Shown: positions 27,871 to 36,973, numbered from the stretch's first letter. The stretch: 64,000 bases of DNA from Colwellia sp. MB02u-6 (GCF_014077095.1 NZ_JACGVG010000035.1:62001-126000), one strand, 5' to 3'. Translations and numbers: made by a program. The notes: generated by a model from the letters alone, not told the origin.

Positions 27871-29734
27871 TTTCTTGTACCTTGCTACGACTGTATTTTC
27901 CCCAAATTAGGCTGCGTGTCAAAATATTATCAACGCCCAATTGTAATATACCCGTCTGACCATAATGGCGGACATAAGTTTTATTTTGCATGGCAGAAAC
28001 TTTGTCTACTAACGCTAAACTGTCAAAGCCCATGGCAAAAATGCTTTGTAAGCTGTCACTGCGATTAGGCCAAAGTTTTTTTGCTTGTGCGGCTAAGACT
28101 TGGTTTTGTTGTTTACTTTTTAGCTGCCAAGGCATTTCAGTAAATATTAGACCAGACAAATCACGATTATCACTTTTGTCTATTTTAGAGCTGTGACTGC
28201 GCGAGCTGGCATAGACCGGAATTATATCAGCAAAAGGGCTAATGTTAACGTCAATATAAGGCTTTAACAGCTTGGTTTCTAGCGGCAAACCCACAACGTA
28301 AATCATATCAATATCTCGACGGTTACGTAATTCACTTTTAATGGAATATTTTATATAGCGATTTAGCTCTTTTGTGCGTTGCTGGCTTAGATCAACGCCA
28401 AGGCTAGCCTTAAGTTGATTTTGCATTTTAGCATCACTATTAAAAAATACAATTTCTGGTGCCTTACCTGTAATATGTTGCCATTGTTGGCTAAAGGTCT
28501 GCGCGATGCGACGACTGGCCCTGTCTTGATGGCTTAATATTATAGGGTATTGATAATGTTGGCGACTGAGCGTAGTTGCCGCTTGTATTGCTTCTTCTTC
28601 TGGTCGCATTGATAGAGCAACTTGATGAGGTAATAAGGTAATTGCTGATGGTAAATTAAGTAATAACGTGGGGGTTGTTATCTCGGTTTGGGCTAAGTAG
28701 AGGTTAACATTTTCTTTTAGCAGCGGGCCTACAACATAGTCTATCTTTAGCTCGGTTAACTTGGCATTTAAGGTTGTCATATCTAAGGTTGTTGAATCAA
28801 TAAAGTGTAAGGTTTTAGCGCTATTAATATTGTAAGCAGCTAGTATACCTTGTTGTGCTACTTTACCGGCGCGTTCTTGTTTACCTGAAAGCGGGATAAT
28901 AATGGCAATGTTTTGATATTCTTTAGTTAATGTTGGTGGCTGTTGTCGTAATCTTGCCACAATATATTGCGCAGGGTGGCGGCTAAATTCTCGTTGCCAT
29001 TGGCGTAAATAGCGTTTGAATCTTACGTCGTCATCACCAAATTTATTAGCAAAAGAAAGCAGTTTGCTCCAACCTTTAAAGTTTGGCGGTGACATTTTAA
29101 TTAGCTGCTGGTGCTGCCAAGGAGATAGTTGACAAAGTTGTTGCCAAATAATGTCAATATCGTACTCAGTTGCCGGTGAGCTTTCAGCAAAGGCTCTTAA
29201 ATTTGCATCTAGTGCGGCAATCGGCAGGTTTCTTTGTGTTTGCACTGTGGTTAATGTTTGAAAATAATCAAGGCGATGAGTCAGTTGCGCTTTTTCTTTA
29301 ATACTATTTGCGTTTTCCAGTGCAAGATAAGCATCAGGTGTTCTTGCCAAGACTAATAAACTTTTAGCCTCAATGATAGCTAGGCGATATTGCTCTGTTG
29401 GTGATGTAGCTAAGCCATTGAGTTGCTTAGCTAACCAAAGTGCTTTATGGGGTTTAGCTTCTGCTAGATATAACTCACTGGCATTTAATAACGAGCTAAG
29501 GGCTTCATCCTGTTGGTTGTCTGATATTTGTGATACCGCTTGTGCAAGCTGTTGCTCAGTGGTTAAATTTGTTCCGAGCGCTGGCATAACTTCAGCTTGT
29601 TTTTCAGCTGACTTTGTTGGTTGACTCGGCTTAGTTGTTGAACAGCTGGCCAAAATAGCTACTGTTGCCAACGCACAAAGACCACTTTTATAAGATACAA
29701 ACCATTTAGTGAGTGTCAAAGTTAATAAATCCAT
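27854..29734 (-). CDS. lpoA: Penicillin-binding protein activator LpoA
   Basis: Outer-membrane lipoprotein that reaches through the periplasm to stimulate class A PBPs (PBP1a in E. coli). 626 residues: signal peptide with lipobox LASC (Cys 31), an alpha-helical TPR-like N-terminal part (about 60-260), and a C-terminal periplasmic-binding-protein-like domain beginning IAIIIPLSGKQERAGKVAQQ (about 276). First gene of the four-gene minus-strand operon, divergent from rsmI with about 60 bases between the start codons, a shared promoter region. Confidence 0.94.
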   Translation of the reverse strand: MDLLTLTLTKWFVSYKSGLCALATVAILASCSTTKPSQPTKSAEKQAEVMPALGTNLTTEQQLAQAVSQISDNQQDEALSSLLNASELYLAEAKPHKALWLAKQLNGLATSPTEQYRLAIIEAKSLLVLARTPDAYLALENANSIKEKAQLTHRLDYFQTLTTVQTQRNLPIAALDANLRAFAESSPATEYDIDIIWQQLCQLSPWQHQQLIKMSPPNFKGWSKLLSFANKFGDDDVRFKRYLRQWQREFSRHPAQYIVARLRQQPPTLTKEYQNIAIIIPLSGKQERAGKVAQQGILAAYNINSAKTLHFIDSTTLDMTTLNAKLTELKIDYVVGPLLKENVNLYLAQTEITTPTLLLNLPSAITLLPHQVALSMRPEEEAIQAATTLSRQHYQYPIILSHQDRASRRIAQTFSQQWQHITGKAPEIVFFNSDAKMQNQLKASLGVDLSQQRTKELNRYIKYSIKSELRNRRDIDMIYVVGLPLETKLLKPYIDVNISPFADIIPVYASSRSHSSKIDKSDNRDLSGLIFTEMPWQLKSKQQNQVLAAQAKKLWPNRSDSLQSIFAMGFDSLALVDKVSAMQNKTYVRHYGQTGILQLGVDNILTRSLIWGKYSRSKVQEIAMDQ

Positions 29735-29796
29735 ACTTTTTAATAGTGCTTTATAATAAACTTCATCCTCTTCAGTCTCAACACAAGTATTTTATT

Positions 29797-30648
29797 ATGT
29801 CGGATTCTCAAATTCAGCCCAGCACCTTATATATAGTTGCCACACCTATCGGCAATCTCGGTGATCTTAGTCAACGGGCGCGGGATATACTCGAACAGGT
29901 AGATATTATTGCCTGTGAAGATACTCGGCATACCCAGCGTTTGTTATCAGCTTATGCGATTAAAAATAAAACGATGTCGATGCATGATCATAACGAGCGT
30001 CAACGCCAAGAACAAATTGCTGCCTTATTAAAAGAAGGCAAAAGTGTTGCCTTAGTGTCAGACGCGGGTACGCCGTTGATCAGTGACCCAGGATTTCATT
30101 TGGTACGCCATTGCCGCCAGCAAGGGCTTCAGGTTTCGCCGATTCCAGGTGCTTGTGCGGCCATAGCGGCGCTGTCTGTCGCAGGCTTGCCCACTGACAG
30201 ATTTACCTTTGAAGGTTTTTTACCCTCAAAAACAGGTGCGCGACAATCGACATTAAACGAATTGGCCAACGAAACACGTACCATGGTGTTTTATGATGCG
30301 CCGCGCCGGGCTATTGATACCGTTGAAGATATTGTTAAAACCCTAGGCGGTGAACGCTATGTGGTGATGGCGCGAGAATTAACTAAAACCTTTGAAACTA
30401 TTCATTCAGACACAGCGGCCAACTTATTAAGCTTTTTACAAGCAGATCCTAATCAGCTTAAAGGTGAAATGGTGTTGATTATTGAAGGGCATAAGATCGA
30501 TCCTAATGATATTCCTGCCCATGTGGTGGCAACACTGAAGTTACTGCTGTCAGAAATGAAGCCAAAAAGAGCTTGTGCTATTGCGGCAGAAATTCATGGG
30601 GTGAAGAAAAACGCGCTTTATGAATATGCGTTAGCAATGAAAGAGTAG
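29797..30648 (+). CDS. rsmI: 16S rRNA (cytidine-1402-2'-O)-methyltransferase
   Basis: 2'-O-methylates C1402 in the decoding centre of 16S rRNA. The ATG at 29797 (MSDSQIQPSTLYIVATPIGNLGDL) is preferred; an upstream in-frame start at 29713 would run into the divergent lpoA gene. 283 residues. Tetrapyrrole-methylase fold with ACEDTRHTQRLL, VSDAGTPLISDPG and PIPGACAAIAALSVAGLPTD. The C-terminal helix-turn region ends EYALAMKE. Divergent from lpoA, as in E. coli yraL/yraM. Confidence 0.95.
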   Translation: MSDSQIQPSTLYIVATPIGNLGDLSQRARDILEQVDIIACEDTRHTQRLLSAYAIKNKTMSMHDHNERQRQEQIAALLKEGKSVALVSDAGTPLISDPGFHLVRHCRQQGLQVSPIPGACAAIAALSVAGLPTDRFTFEGFLPSKTGARQSTLNELANETRTMVFYDAPRRAIDTVEDIVKTLGGERYVVMARELTKTFETIHSDTAANLLSFLQADPNQLKGEMVLIIEGHKIDPNDIPAHVVATLKLLLSEMKPKRACAIAAEIHGVKKNALYEYALAMKE

Positions 30649-30652
30649 CTGC

Positions 30653-31306
30653 TTAGGTTATGTCTATTGGCTTTATGGTGTAATGACTGTTTTTTTCACC
30701 GATATCTTTTACCGCTATAAAGCTCTCTCTGTTTTTAAGCCTTTGTAGGTAAGCTTGAGTTTGTGGCTGATAGTGTTTGGCTAGCCCGAGTAGTTCACCT
30801 AAATAAAGCGCATAACCGACACTTATGTCGGCAATAGTAAAGCGATTGTCGACCAAATAGTGATGGTTTTGTAAATGGATATTTAAGCGCTTTAAGCGCG
30901 CTAAATACCAAATGGCATAATCTTTAACTACTTGCGGCTGTTGACGTTCAGGCTTTTCAAACTGGCTGTATCGCAAGACTAAGGTTTGTGGAAATGTCAG
31001 CGTAGCATCACTGCTAAAGAGCCAATTTAGGTAGGCACCGTATTCTGGGTGTGTTGCGGGTAAACTCAAATGAGTTTGTGGGTAACGCTCTACTAAGTAT
31101 AACAACATAGCACTTGATTCGGTCAGCGTGGTAGTGCCATCTTTAAGAAAAGGTACTGTACCTAGAGGGTTGGTCTGTAAATAAGCTTTATCTAAAAAAC
31201 GCGGTGGGAATGGCAATGTGTGTAAGGTGTATTTAAGCTGCATTTCTTTTAAAGCCCACAAAACACGAAGCGAGCGAGTATTGTGGCAATGCCAAAGTTC
31301 GAGCAT
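30653..31306 (-). CDS. Glutathione S-transferase family protein
   Basis: 217-residue protein with a thioredoxin-like N-terminal domain (LELWHCHNTRSLRVLWALKE, then NPLGTVPFLKDG and ESSAMLLYLVERYP, the glutathione-binding E-S pair) and an all-helical C-terminal domain with FTIADISVGYAL, the N-capping Asp motif of GSTs. Convergent with rsmI, 4 bases between the stops. Which of the many GST reactions it catalyses is unclear. Confidence 0.9.
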   Translation of the reverse strand: MLELWHCHNTRSLRVLWALKEMQLKYTLHTLPFPPRFLDKAYLQTNPLGTVPFLKDGTTTLTESSAMLLYLVERYPQTHLSLPATHPEYGAYLNWLFSSDATLTFPQTLVLRYSQFEKPERQQPQVVKDYAIWYLARLKRLNIHLQNHHYLVDNRFTIADISVGYALYLGELLGLAKHYQPQTQAYLQRLKNRESFIAVKDIGEKNSHYTIKPIDIT

Positions 31307-31405
31307 AAATAAAACCTAAGTCATTTTTAGCTTACTATAACAGCAGATCTATACCCGCGATATTTAATTTAGACCTAAGTGAATATATCGGGTAGAATGC
31401 GCCTT

Positions 31406-31838
31406 GAGTTGACGAGACAATCGCTGCTTTATCGTTGTACCCTTTATTTTTAATAAGCGGTAAACAGATAGAGGGGAGGAAAGTCCGGGCTCCAATGAAC
31501 AGGGTGCCAGGTAACGCCTGGGGGGCGCGAGCCCACGACAAGTGCAGCAGAGAGAAGACCGCCGATGGTTACTTTTTCGAAAGTTTCACAGGTAAGGCTG
31601 AAAGGGTGCGGTAAGAGCGCACCGGATTGCTGGTAACAGTAATTGCAGGGTAAACTCCACCCGGAGCAAGACCAAATAGGGTTTCATGACTATGTTAACG
31701 CAAGTTCTCATAGTATAAGCGTGGTTCGCGTGGAAACCGGGTAGGTTGCTTGAGCTATAGAGCGATTTATAGCCTAGACGAATGATTGTCACTCTTCCTT
31801 GGAAGAGATACAAAACCCGGCTTATGCGTCATCTCACC
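31406..31838 (+). ncRNA. rnpB: RNase P RNA component (class A)
   Basis: Catalytic RNA that trims tRNA 5' leaders. Conserved cores are all present in order: the 5' strand GACGAGACAATCGCTGC, GAGGGGAGGAAAGTCCGGGC (P4 and CR-I), GGCTGAAAGGGTGCGGTAAG (CR-II/III), ACTCCACCCGGAGCAAGACC with AATAGG after it, GTTCGCGTGGAAACCGGGTAG, and the 3' end near ACAAAACCCGGCTTATG followed by CTCACC. About 430 nt. Ends judged by comparison with the E. coli pattern. A strong terminator follows. A copy of its 3' end recurs at 34708. Confidence 0.95.
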
Positions 31839-31901
31839 AATTTTAGACACCGCTTGAGCTGTTGTTAATAGTTCAAGCGGTTTTCTAAGATCTTTTCATA
31901 T
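31821..31901 (+). repeat. Direct repeat (attL-like) comprising rnpB 3' end and terminator
   Basis: 81 bases from CTTATG of rnpB to TTTCATAT, repeated at 34708-34788 with 5 mismatches by my alignment. The arrangement (intact RNA gene plus a distal copy of its 3' end) is that left by integration of an element into the 3' end of a stable RNA gene. Confidence 0.85.
31849..31888 (+). terminator. rnpB terminator
   Basis: 12-bp stem with one G-U pair (31849-31860 with 31870-31881), nine-base loop, followed by TTTTCT. It lies within the 81-bp repeat and so is copied at 34736-34775. Confidence 0.9.
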
Positions 31902-32473
31902 CAGTTAGTTAAATTCAAAAAACGGTACACGTTTCGTTTTTCAAAACATCATTTTTTCAGCACAAATATTCTTTAATTTTCACAATTAAAATTACTTGAG
32001 GAACTGATTTAGGCTCATATCATTCCCTGACAGACTTTATCTTCAATTTTAATATTCTTGAATTAAACGTAGCGTGAGCTTACGGCGGCCTAGCTCAACT
32101 CGAACTAATCGTAAACGTAGTGATTCGGTGTTAACACCGGTCTAAAACAGCCACTATTTGCCGAATTTACCAATAAACAGATATTTCATCTTTTCTACAT
32201 TGACGAAGAGACTTCTCGATACAAGGAAAATCAACGACATCACTATGTTTGCCACTTTCTAAGAAGGCTTTAACAACATTTATGTCAGTGATAGCAGAAA
32301 TTTTGAATTTATCTGATGACTATTTAATAGTACTAATCATCTTCAAAAAGCATTTTTGAAGGAAATGGATACGTGTATTTAAGATAGGATGTGATAGATA
32401 TCGAGAATAAGGTTAAATGCTCGACATTTGAGTTATTATCATTAAAGTTTTTAAATATTCTATAAGTTAAATT
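31902..32473. other. Non-coding stretch inside the rnpB-flanked island
   Basis: 572 AT-rich bases with no intact gene. A minus-strand frame around 32170-32340 reads like decayed protein (KFKISAITDINVVKAFLESG, then SDVVDFPCIEKSLRQCRKDE) interrupted by a stop near 32322; I do not recognise it. Confidence 0.45.
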
Positions 32474-33373
32474 ATGACACCACTAGTATTTCACCCTATT
32501 TATAGCCAACTTGAATTACCGATTAGACATCGATTCCCAATAGAAAAATATGTTGGAATACGAAATGCACTTACCGCAAATGGAGTTCCTGAAAATTGGT
32601 TTAAAAAACCAACACCGGTTAATCCTGATAATGTTAAAACCGTTTATGATCCCACCTATATAAATCAGTTGATTAATAATCAATTAAATCTTAAAGCGAT
32701 GAGAAGGATCGGTTTTCCTTGGTCTCAGCAATTGATTGAACGAACACTAACTGCTGTTGGTGGAACTATAATGACTGCACAATTAGCCTTAGAATATGGA
32801 AAATCTATAAATTTAACCGGTGGTTATCATCATGCTTTTGCTAACTTTGGCTCTGGGTTTTGCATGATTAACGATTTATACTTAGCCGCATTAACCATGT
32901 TACAAAATGATAATATCAGCAAGGTACTTATATTCGATGCTGATGTACATCAAGGTGATGGAACAGCAAAGTTAGCGTCAAATAATCAGAATGTTTTTAC
33001 GGTTTCAATTCATGGTGAAAAAAATTTCCCACATCGTAAACAAGTTTCAAACTTAGATTTTGCATTGCCGAAGGGAACAACAGATGGGCTTTATTTGGAG
33101 ACAGTAGGTAATGCTTTGAATAAAGCCTTTACTAGCTTTAAGCCTGATGCAGTAATTTACGATGCGGGAGTAGATATTCATTGCAATGACGATCTTGGTC
33201 ATCTTGATATTTCTACTCAAGGTGTTTTAGCTCGTGACAAACTAGTTTTTGATTACTGTAAGCATAAAGGTATACCAATCGCTGCGGTCATTGGTGGTGG
33301 TTACCAAAGAGATATTGAAGCGTTAGTTAATGTACACCTACAGCTTTTTGTTGCTGCAGGTGTTCTTACATAG
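32474..33373 (+). CDS. Histone deacetylase family protein (acetylpolyamine/acetoin-utilisation type)
   Basis: 299-residue zinc deacetylase. Active-site features: GGYHHAFANFGSGFC (tandem His, about residues 116-130), DADVHQGDGT (zinc Asp and His, about 155-164), DAGVDIHCNDDLG (third zinc Asp, about 230), and GGGYQRD (transition-state Tyr, about 275). Bacterial members act on acetylated small molecules or proteins. It is the only intact gene in the interval between the two rnpB 3' repeats, so it looks like cargo of an integrated element. Substrate unknown. Confidence 0.9.
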   Translation: MTPLVFHPIYSQLELPIRHRFPIEKYVGIRNALTANGVPENWFKKPTPVNPDNVKTVYDPTYINQLINNQLNLKAMRRIGFPWSQQLIERTLTAVGGTIMTAQLALEYGKSINLTGGYHHAFANFGSGFCMINDLYLAALTMLQNDNISKVLIFDADVHQGDGTAKLASNNQNVFTVSIHGEKNFPHRKQVSNLDFALPKGTTDGLYLETVGNALNKAFTSFKPDAVIYDAGVDIHCNDDLGHLDISTQGVLARDKLVFDYCKHKGIPIAAVIGGGYQRDIEALVNVHLQLFVAAGVLT

Positions 33374-33564
33374 GATATTCTACTATGTGTATTAATTATT
33401 AAATGGTGTTTACTTGTGAAATTTTAGTAGCTCACTAAGTCTGAGGACATAGTGGTGTAAGTGTGGAAATAATGCATGCCATAGTTTTAAAGATCTATCT
33501 GAATACTCTTCTCGGTACTGACATTTATCAGCCAAAGGTTGGTATGAGGTTGATGCTTGAAGTT

Positions 33565-33789
33565 TTAACGATTTAGTGTGCTGTCAAAGTTGGTTAGTGT
33601 GGCAACATCACCGGTAATCATGCCATCGATATTAATGTTGCCGATCCGAACTCTTACTAGTCTTAATGTAGCAAAGCCCACCGCCGCCGTCATTTTTCTT
33701 ATCTGGTGATTTTTTCCTTCACGGAGTGTGATAGAAATCCAGCTAGTAGGGCCATGTCTAGGATCACGGATTTTACGACAAGTTTGTGC
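33565..33789 (-). pseudogene. Pseudouridine synthase RluE/RsuA family, C-terminal fragment
   Basis: The minus strand encodes [20 protein letters not shown] then [20 protein letters not shown], the C-terminal block of the RsuA family, closest in pattern to RluE. The catalytic R-x-D part and S4 domain are absent and no start codon fits. The frame ends with an in-frame stop at 33565. A 5'-truncated, dead copy inside the island. Confidence 0.75.
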
Positions 33790-34070
33790 GCTAAGCGGAA
33801 GCTTCGAGTGGCTAAATTAATACTTTGGCTCCTAGCCAATTGCGGACATTAAGCCTTTGCAAATTCAGGAGCATATTTATAAGAGTATTAGCCAAGCTTT
33901 CGTACTCTGCTGTGATACGGGTTTAAGCTCACATTGCAGACGTTGGTGTTCAAATTCCAGATGTTAACTATGAGAAAAAATTTACCGTTAACCGAATGAG
34001 AAATTAAAGCTCGCTTTATCAATATTTCAATTGTCATGTTTTTTACAATGTTACTCAAACAACAACGTGC

Positions 34071-34580
34071 TTTCCACCAGAATGGTTATTTCCTGAAACT
34101 AAGCCTCATATCTCTCAGGTCTATAAGCATCTGGTTTGTGATCAAGCCAGGAATGAAATGATCGTTAAAGGCATCAAACAGTCAGTAGATAACAATAGGT
34201 CAGTAATGGCACTTACTGAAAGAAAAGAGCATATTAAATTACTAGCTGAAATTATTGCTAGTAAAGGAATAAATGTTGTTGAGCTACATGGTGGTATCTC
34301 GACAAAACAGTGACAAGAACGTATAGCTTTTTTATCAACTCACAATAATAAAAGTACAAAGGATAAAACCCAAGTTTGTGAACCTACTGGAATTTTAGCA
34401 ACAGGGAAATATGTCGGTGAAGGGTTTGATTTACCCCCTTTGGATACACTGTTTATAACATTGCCCATAGCTTGGAAAGGACTTTTGGCTCAATATGCTG
34501 GGCGGATTCAAAGAGAATGTAATAATGAAAAATATATCCAAGCTTATGATTATGTTTATTATTTTCATACTTTAAAGTGA
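34071..34580 (+). pseudogene. Superfamily II helicase, C-terminal fragment with internal stop
   Basis: Plus-strand frame of about 169 codons: SVMALTERKEHIKLLAEIIA (motif IV region), VVELHGGIS, then an in-frame TGA at 34311, then GILATGKYVGEGFDLPPLDT, LFITLPIAWKG and QYAGRIQRE (motifs V and VI). This C-terminal pattern is that of the DEAD/DEAH helicases attached to phage-defence or TOTE-type primase systems. The N-terminal helicase half is missing. The 5' limit is approximate. Confidence 0.72.
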
Positions 34581-34707
34581 ATGTGGAAGAAGCGAGAGAA
34601 TGGTTATAAAGCACTTGGGTACAAATTTGATGGGCAGAAAAACCTTAACTTGTGATGTGTTAGTAATTTCTTGTAAACCATAGTGTTGAGTGTTTTTATT
34701 GAGCTGA

Positions 34708-34788
34708 CTTATGTGTCATCTCACCAATTTTAGACACCGCTTGATCTGTTATTAATAGTTCAAGCGGTTTTCTAAAATCCTTTCATAT
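34708..34788 (+). repeat. Direct repeat (attR-like) of rnpB 3' end and terminator
   Basis: Second copy of the 81-bp segment at 31821-31901, with five substitutions and no length change. No RNase P core sequence precedes it, so only the RNA 3' tail is duplicated. It marks the right end of the roughly 2.9-kb island. Confidence 0.85.
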
Positions 34789-34948
34789 TTTTCTATAAAA
34801 TAGATTTAAGCCCATTTTTTTGTCTGATAAACTTATCAGATATACATCAATTTTAATGTCTTACAATCTCAAATTTGTATCAATAATTAATTAAGCACAT
34901 TCAAGACTGAATTCTGCTATTAAGCCTGGTCTTGTTTTTTTTCATAGT

Positions 34949-34996
34949 GCCACCTAATTTTGATGGAGTGCGAAATAACACCTCCAGTTAGGTGGC
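34949..34996. repeat. Nested inverted repeat
   Basis: Outer perfect 9-bp arms GCCACCTAA (34949-34957) and TTAGGTGGC (34988-34996); inside, TGGAG and CTCCA can also pair. No T-tract follows on either side, so it is not an ordinary terminator. It may be a MITE or IS end. Confidence 0.6.
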
Positions 34997-35064
34997 CAAA
35001 TTAACTACGCCACTGCATGTGCTTAATATATAGTGTATTAAGTGTATTAATTACTTGTCTGTGA

Positions 35065-35847
35065 CTACTTTTCGAGGAAGGCTTGTTCGATGACATAATC
35101 ACCTTGTTCTCGGGATGTGGCCTTTTTAAAACCTTGTTTATTTAATATTGCCATTGTGTCATCAAGCATGGCTTGATTACCACAAAGCATGAATCTATCC
35201 GTACTTGGATCAAGAGCTGGCAAGCCAATTTCTTGTGTTAACGTATTATTCGCTAGCAAGTGAGTAATTCTTTGTTGATGAGCTTGAGAACGAAATTCCT
35301 CTCGAGTCACTGTGGGGTAATAAATCAGTTTCTCTTTGACCCAATCACCAAAAAATTCATTGTTTGGTAGTTCATCACAGATGGTGTCTTGATAAGCGAG
35401 CTCAGAAATATTACGCACACCATGAACCACTATAATTTTTTCATACTGTTCGTATAGGTCTGGATCTTTAATAATGCTCATAAATGGCGCTAACCCAGTT
35501 CCGGTCGCTAGCAGGTATAGGTGCTTTCCTGGCTTAAGCCTGCCAGCTACTAACGTTCCGGTAGGCCTTGTTGATAGAGTAAGTGGTTCACCAACTTGAA
35601 TGTGTTGCAAACGAGAGGTGAGTGCCCCATCGGGAACTTTTATACTAAAAAATTCGAGTTCATCTTCATAATTGGCACTGGCAATGCTGTAAGCCCGTAG
35701 TAATGGTTTGCCATCGACCTCAAGGCCTATCATAACGAACTGTCCGTTTTCAAAGGTAAATGTTGGCTGACGAGTGGTTTTAAAGCTAAACAACGAATCA
35801 TTCCAGTGATGAACACTCGTGACTGTTTCTGTAATGGTCTGTCTCAT
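35065..35847 (-). CDS. fpr: Ferredoxin-NADP(+) reductase
   Basis: 260-residue FAD flavoprotein moving electrons between NADPH and ferredoxin or flavodoxin. FAD site: LLRAYSIASANYEDELEFF (R-x-Y-S, about residues 49-67); NADP side: LATGTGLAPFMSIIKD and FMLCGNQAMLDD. Length and motifs match bacterial Fpr subclass I. It lies 117 bases downstream of sufE on the same strand and could deliver reductant for Fe-S assembly, though it may have its own promoter. Confidence 0.93.
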   Translation of the reverse strand: MRQTITETVTSVHHWNDSLFSFKTTRQPTFTFENGQFVMIGLEVDGKPLLRAYSIASANYEDELEFFSIKVPDGALTSRLQHIQVGEPLTLSTRPTGTLVAGRLKPGKHLYLLATGTGLAPFMSIIKDPDLYEQYEKIIVVHGVRNISELAYQDTICDELPNNEFFGDWVKEKLIYYPTVTREEFRSQAHQQRITHLLANNTLTQEIGLPALDPSTDRFMLCGNQAMLDDTMAILNKQGFKKATSREQGDYVIEQAFLEK

Positions 35848-35963
35848 TTAATACTCTTGTAACTAGGATGGAAAAAGCTATCCGTACCTATATGATGTTA
35901 ATATTAATTCCTGAACAGGGTTTGAACCAAGGTAGTTTGTAAATACGTCTAAGTCCTATCTGT

Positions 35964-36374
35964 TCATATCTTCGTTTTAGCAATGGCCTGAATTTTAGCG
36001 ACGATAGCCTGCAGGCCGTTGCCACGGGTGGGGGTGATATGGCGCTCAAGGTCCAGCTCTTTAAAATAGCCATTAATGTCAAAATCTAGGATTTGCACCA
36101 TGGTTTTGTCATTAAAAACGGCTATCACTAAGGCTAGTAAGCCATTAACAATTACCGCGTCACTGTCTGCATGAAACTGTAATTTACCGTCCTGTTCAGT
36201 GCTCACTAGCCAGACATTGCTTTGGCAACCTCTGACTATATTCTCATTAGTTTTCAGACTTTCATCAATAGGTGGAATACTTTTGCCCAAATCGATGATG
36301 TACTGATAGCGCTGCTCCCAGTCATCAAAAAAGGCCATATCCTCAACAATTTCTTTACTGCTTGGTAGGTTCAT
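35964..36374 (-). CDS. sufE: Cysteine desulfuration protein SufE
   Basis: 136 residues. Accepts sulfane sulfur from SufS on the loop Cys in ENIVRGCQSNVWLVS (about residues 44-58) and passes it to SufBCD. Starts MNLPSSKEIVEDMAFFDDWEQRYQYIIDLG, as usual for the family. Last gene of the suf run, 22 bases after sufT. Confidence 0.95.
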   Translation of the reverse strand: MNLPSSKEIVEDMAFFDDWEQRYQYIIDLGKSIPPIDESLKTNENIVRGCQSNVWLVSTEQDGKLQFHADSDAVIVNGLLALVIAVFNDKTMVQILDFDINGYFKELDLERHITPTRGNGLQAIVAKIQAIAKTKI

Positions 36375-36396
36375 CAGGGACTCTCAGGTTATCTAG

Positions 36397-36930
36397 CTAG
36401 AAAAAAATACCGGCTTCGAGCTGAGCTTCTTCGCTCATCATCTCGCGGGACCAGGGGGGATCAAATATCAGCTCTACTGCAACCTTTTTAACATTGGGTA
36501 CCATACTCACTCGGTACTCTACATCGCCTACCAACACCGGTCCCATTCCACAGGCGGGGGCCGTCAGGGTCATATCGATATGCACGGTTTGTGTATCCTG
36601 ATTGATGGAAACTTTGTAGATCAGCCCCAGAGATAACAAGTCAATGGGAATTTCAGGATCATAGACAGTAGCCAGGGCTTGTAAAACATGATCCTTATGG
36701 ATAAGACCATCGTTGAGGATAGGAAAATCCAGTTTTTGTGATTTCCGGCCTATGGCATCGGCATCAGTGCCATCAATACGCAACATATTGCCGCGCCAAG
36801 TGACGGTGTAGTTGCCGCCCAGATCCTGGGTGATATTGACAAATTCGCCTTCTGGGATTAGTTGTAAATCGCCATTAGGCACACCCCTTGCTTTGCACTC
36901 GCGCTCAGTAACGACCATTTTTTGTAGCAT
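36397..36930 (-). CDS. sufT: Fe-S cluster assembly protein SufT (MIP18/DUF59)
   Basis: 177-residue protein whose C-terminal half is a DUF59/MIP18 domain: VYDPEIPIDLLSLGLIYKV (about residues 92-110) and TLTAPACGMGPVLVGDVE with a conserved Cys. The N-terminal 80 residues are the extension seen in SufT proteins. SufT helps mature Fe-S proteins in Gram-positives and is found in many proteobacterial suf operons without sufR. Placed between sufA and sufE. Confidence 0.92.
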   Translation of the reverse strand: MLQKMVVTERECKARGVPNGDLQLIPEGEFVNITQDLGGNYTVTWRGNMLRIDGTDADAIGRKSQKLDFPILNDGLIHKDHVLQALATVYDPEIPIDLLSLGLIYKVSINQDTQTVHIDMTLTAPACGMGPVLVGDVEYRVSMVPNVKKVAVELIFDPPWSREMMSEEAQLEAGIFF

Positions 36931-36973
36931 TTATTGAACCTCTTTATGACAAAGTACAGGTTTGTAATGACAT

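Larger units (their letters stand above)
34581..35064. other. Intergenic stretch, island end to fpr
   Basis: 484 bases with the attR-like repeat and a nested inverted repeat at 34949-34996. No gene supported. Confidence 0.55.

Noticed and set aside
29713-29796. Longer N-terminus for rsmI
   Set aside because: It would overlap the divergent lpoA start and add residues not found in the family; ATG at 29797 fits RsmI proteins.
32050-32150. Minus-strand stretch reading T-E-S-L-R-L-R-L-V-R-V-E-L-G-R-R inside the island
   Set aside because: Only about 30 codons between stops and no family match; cannot be separated from chance.
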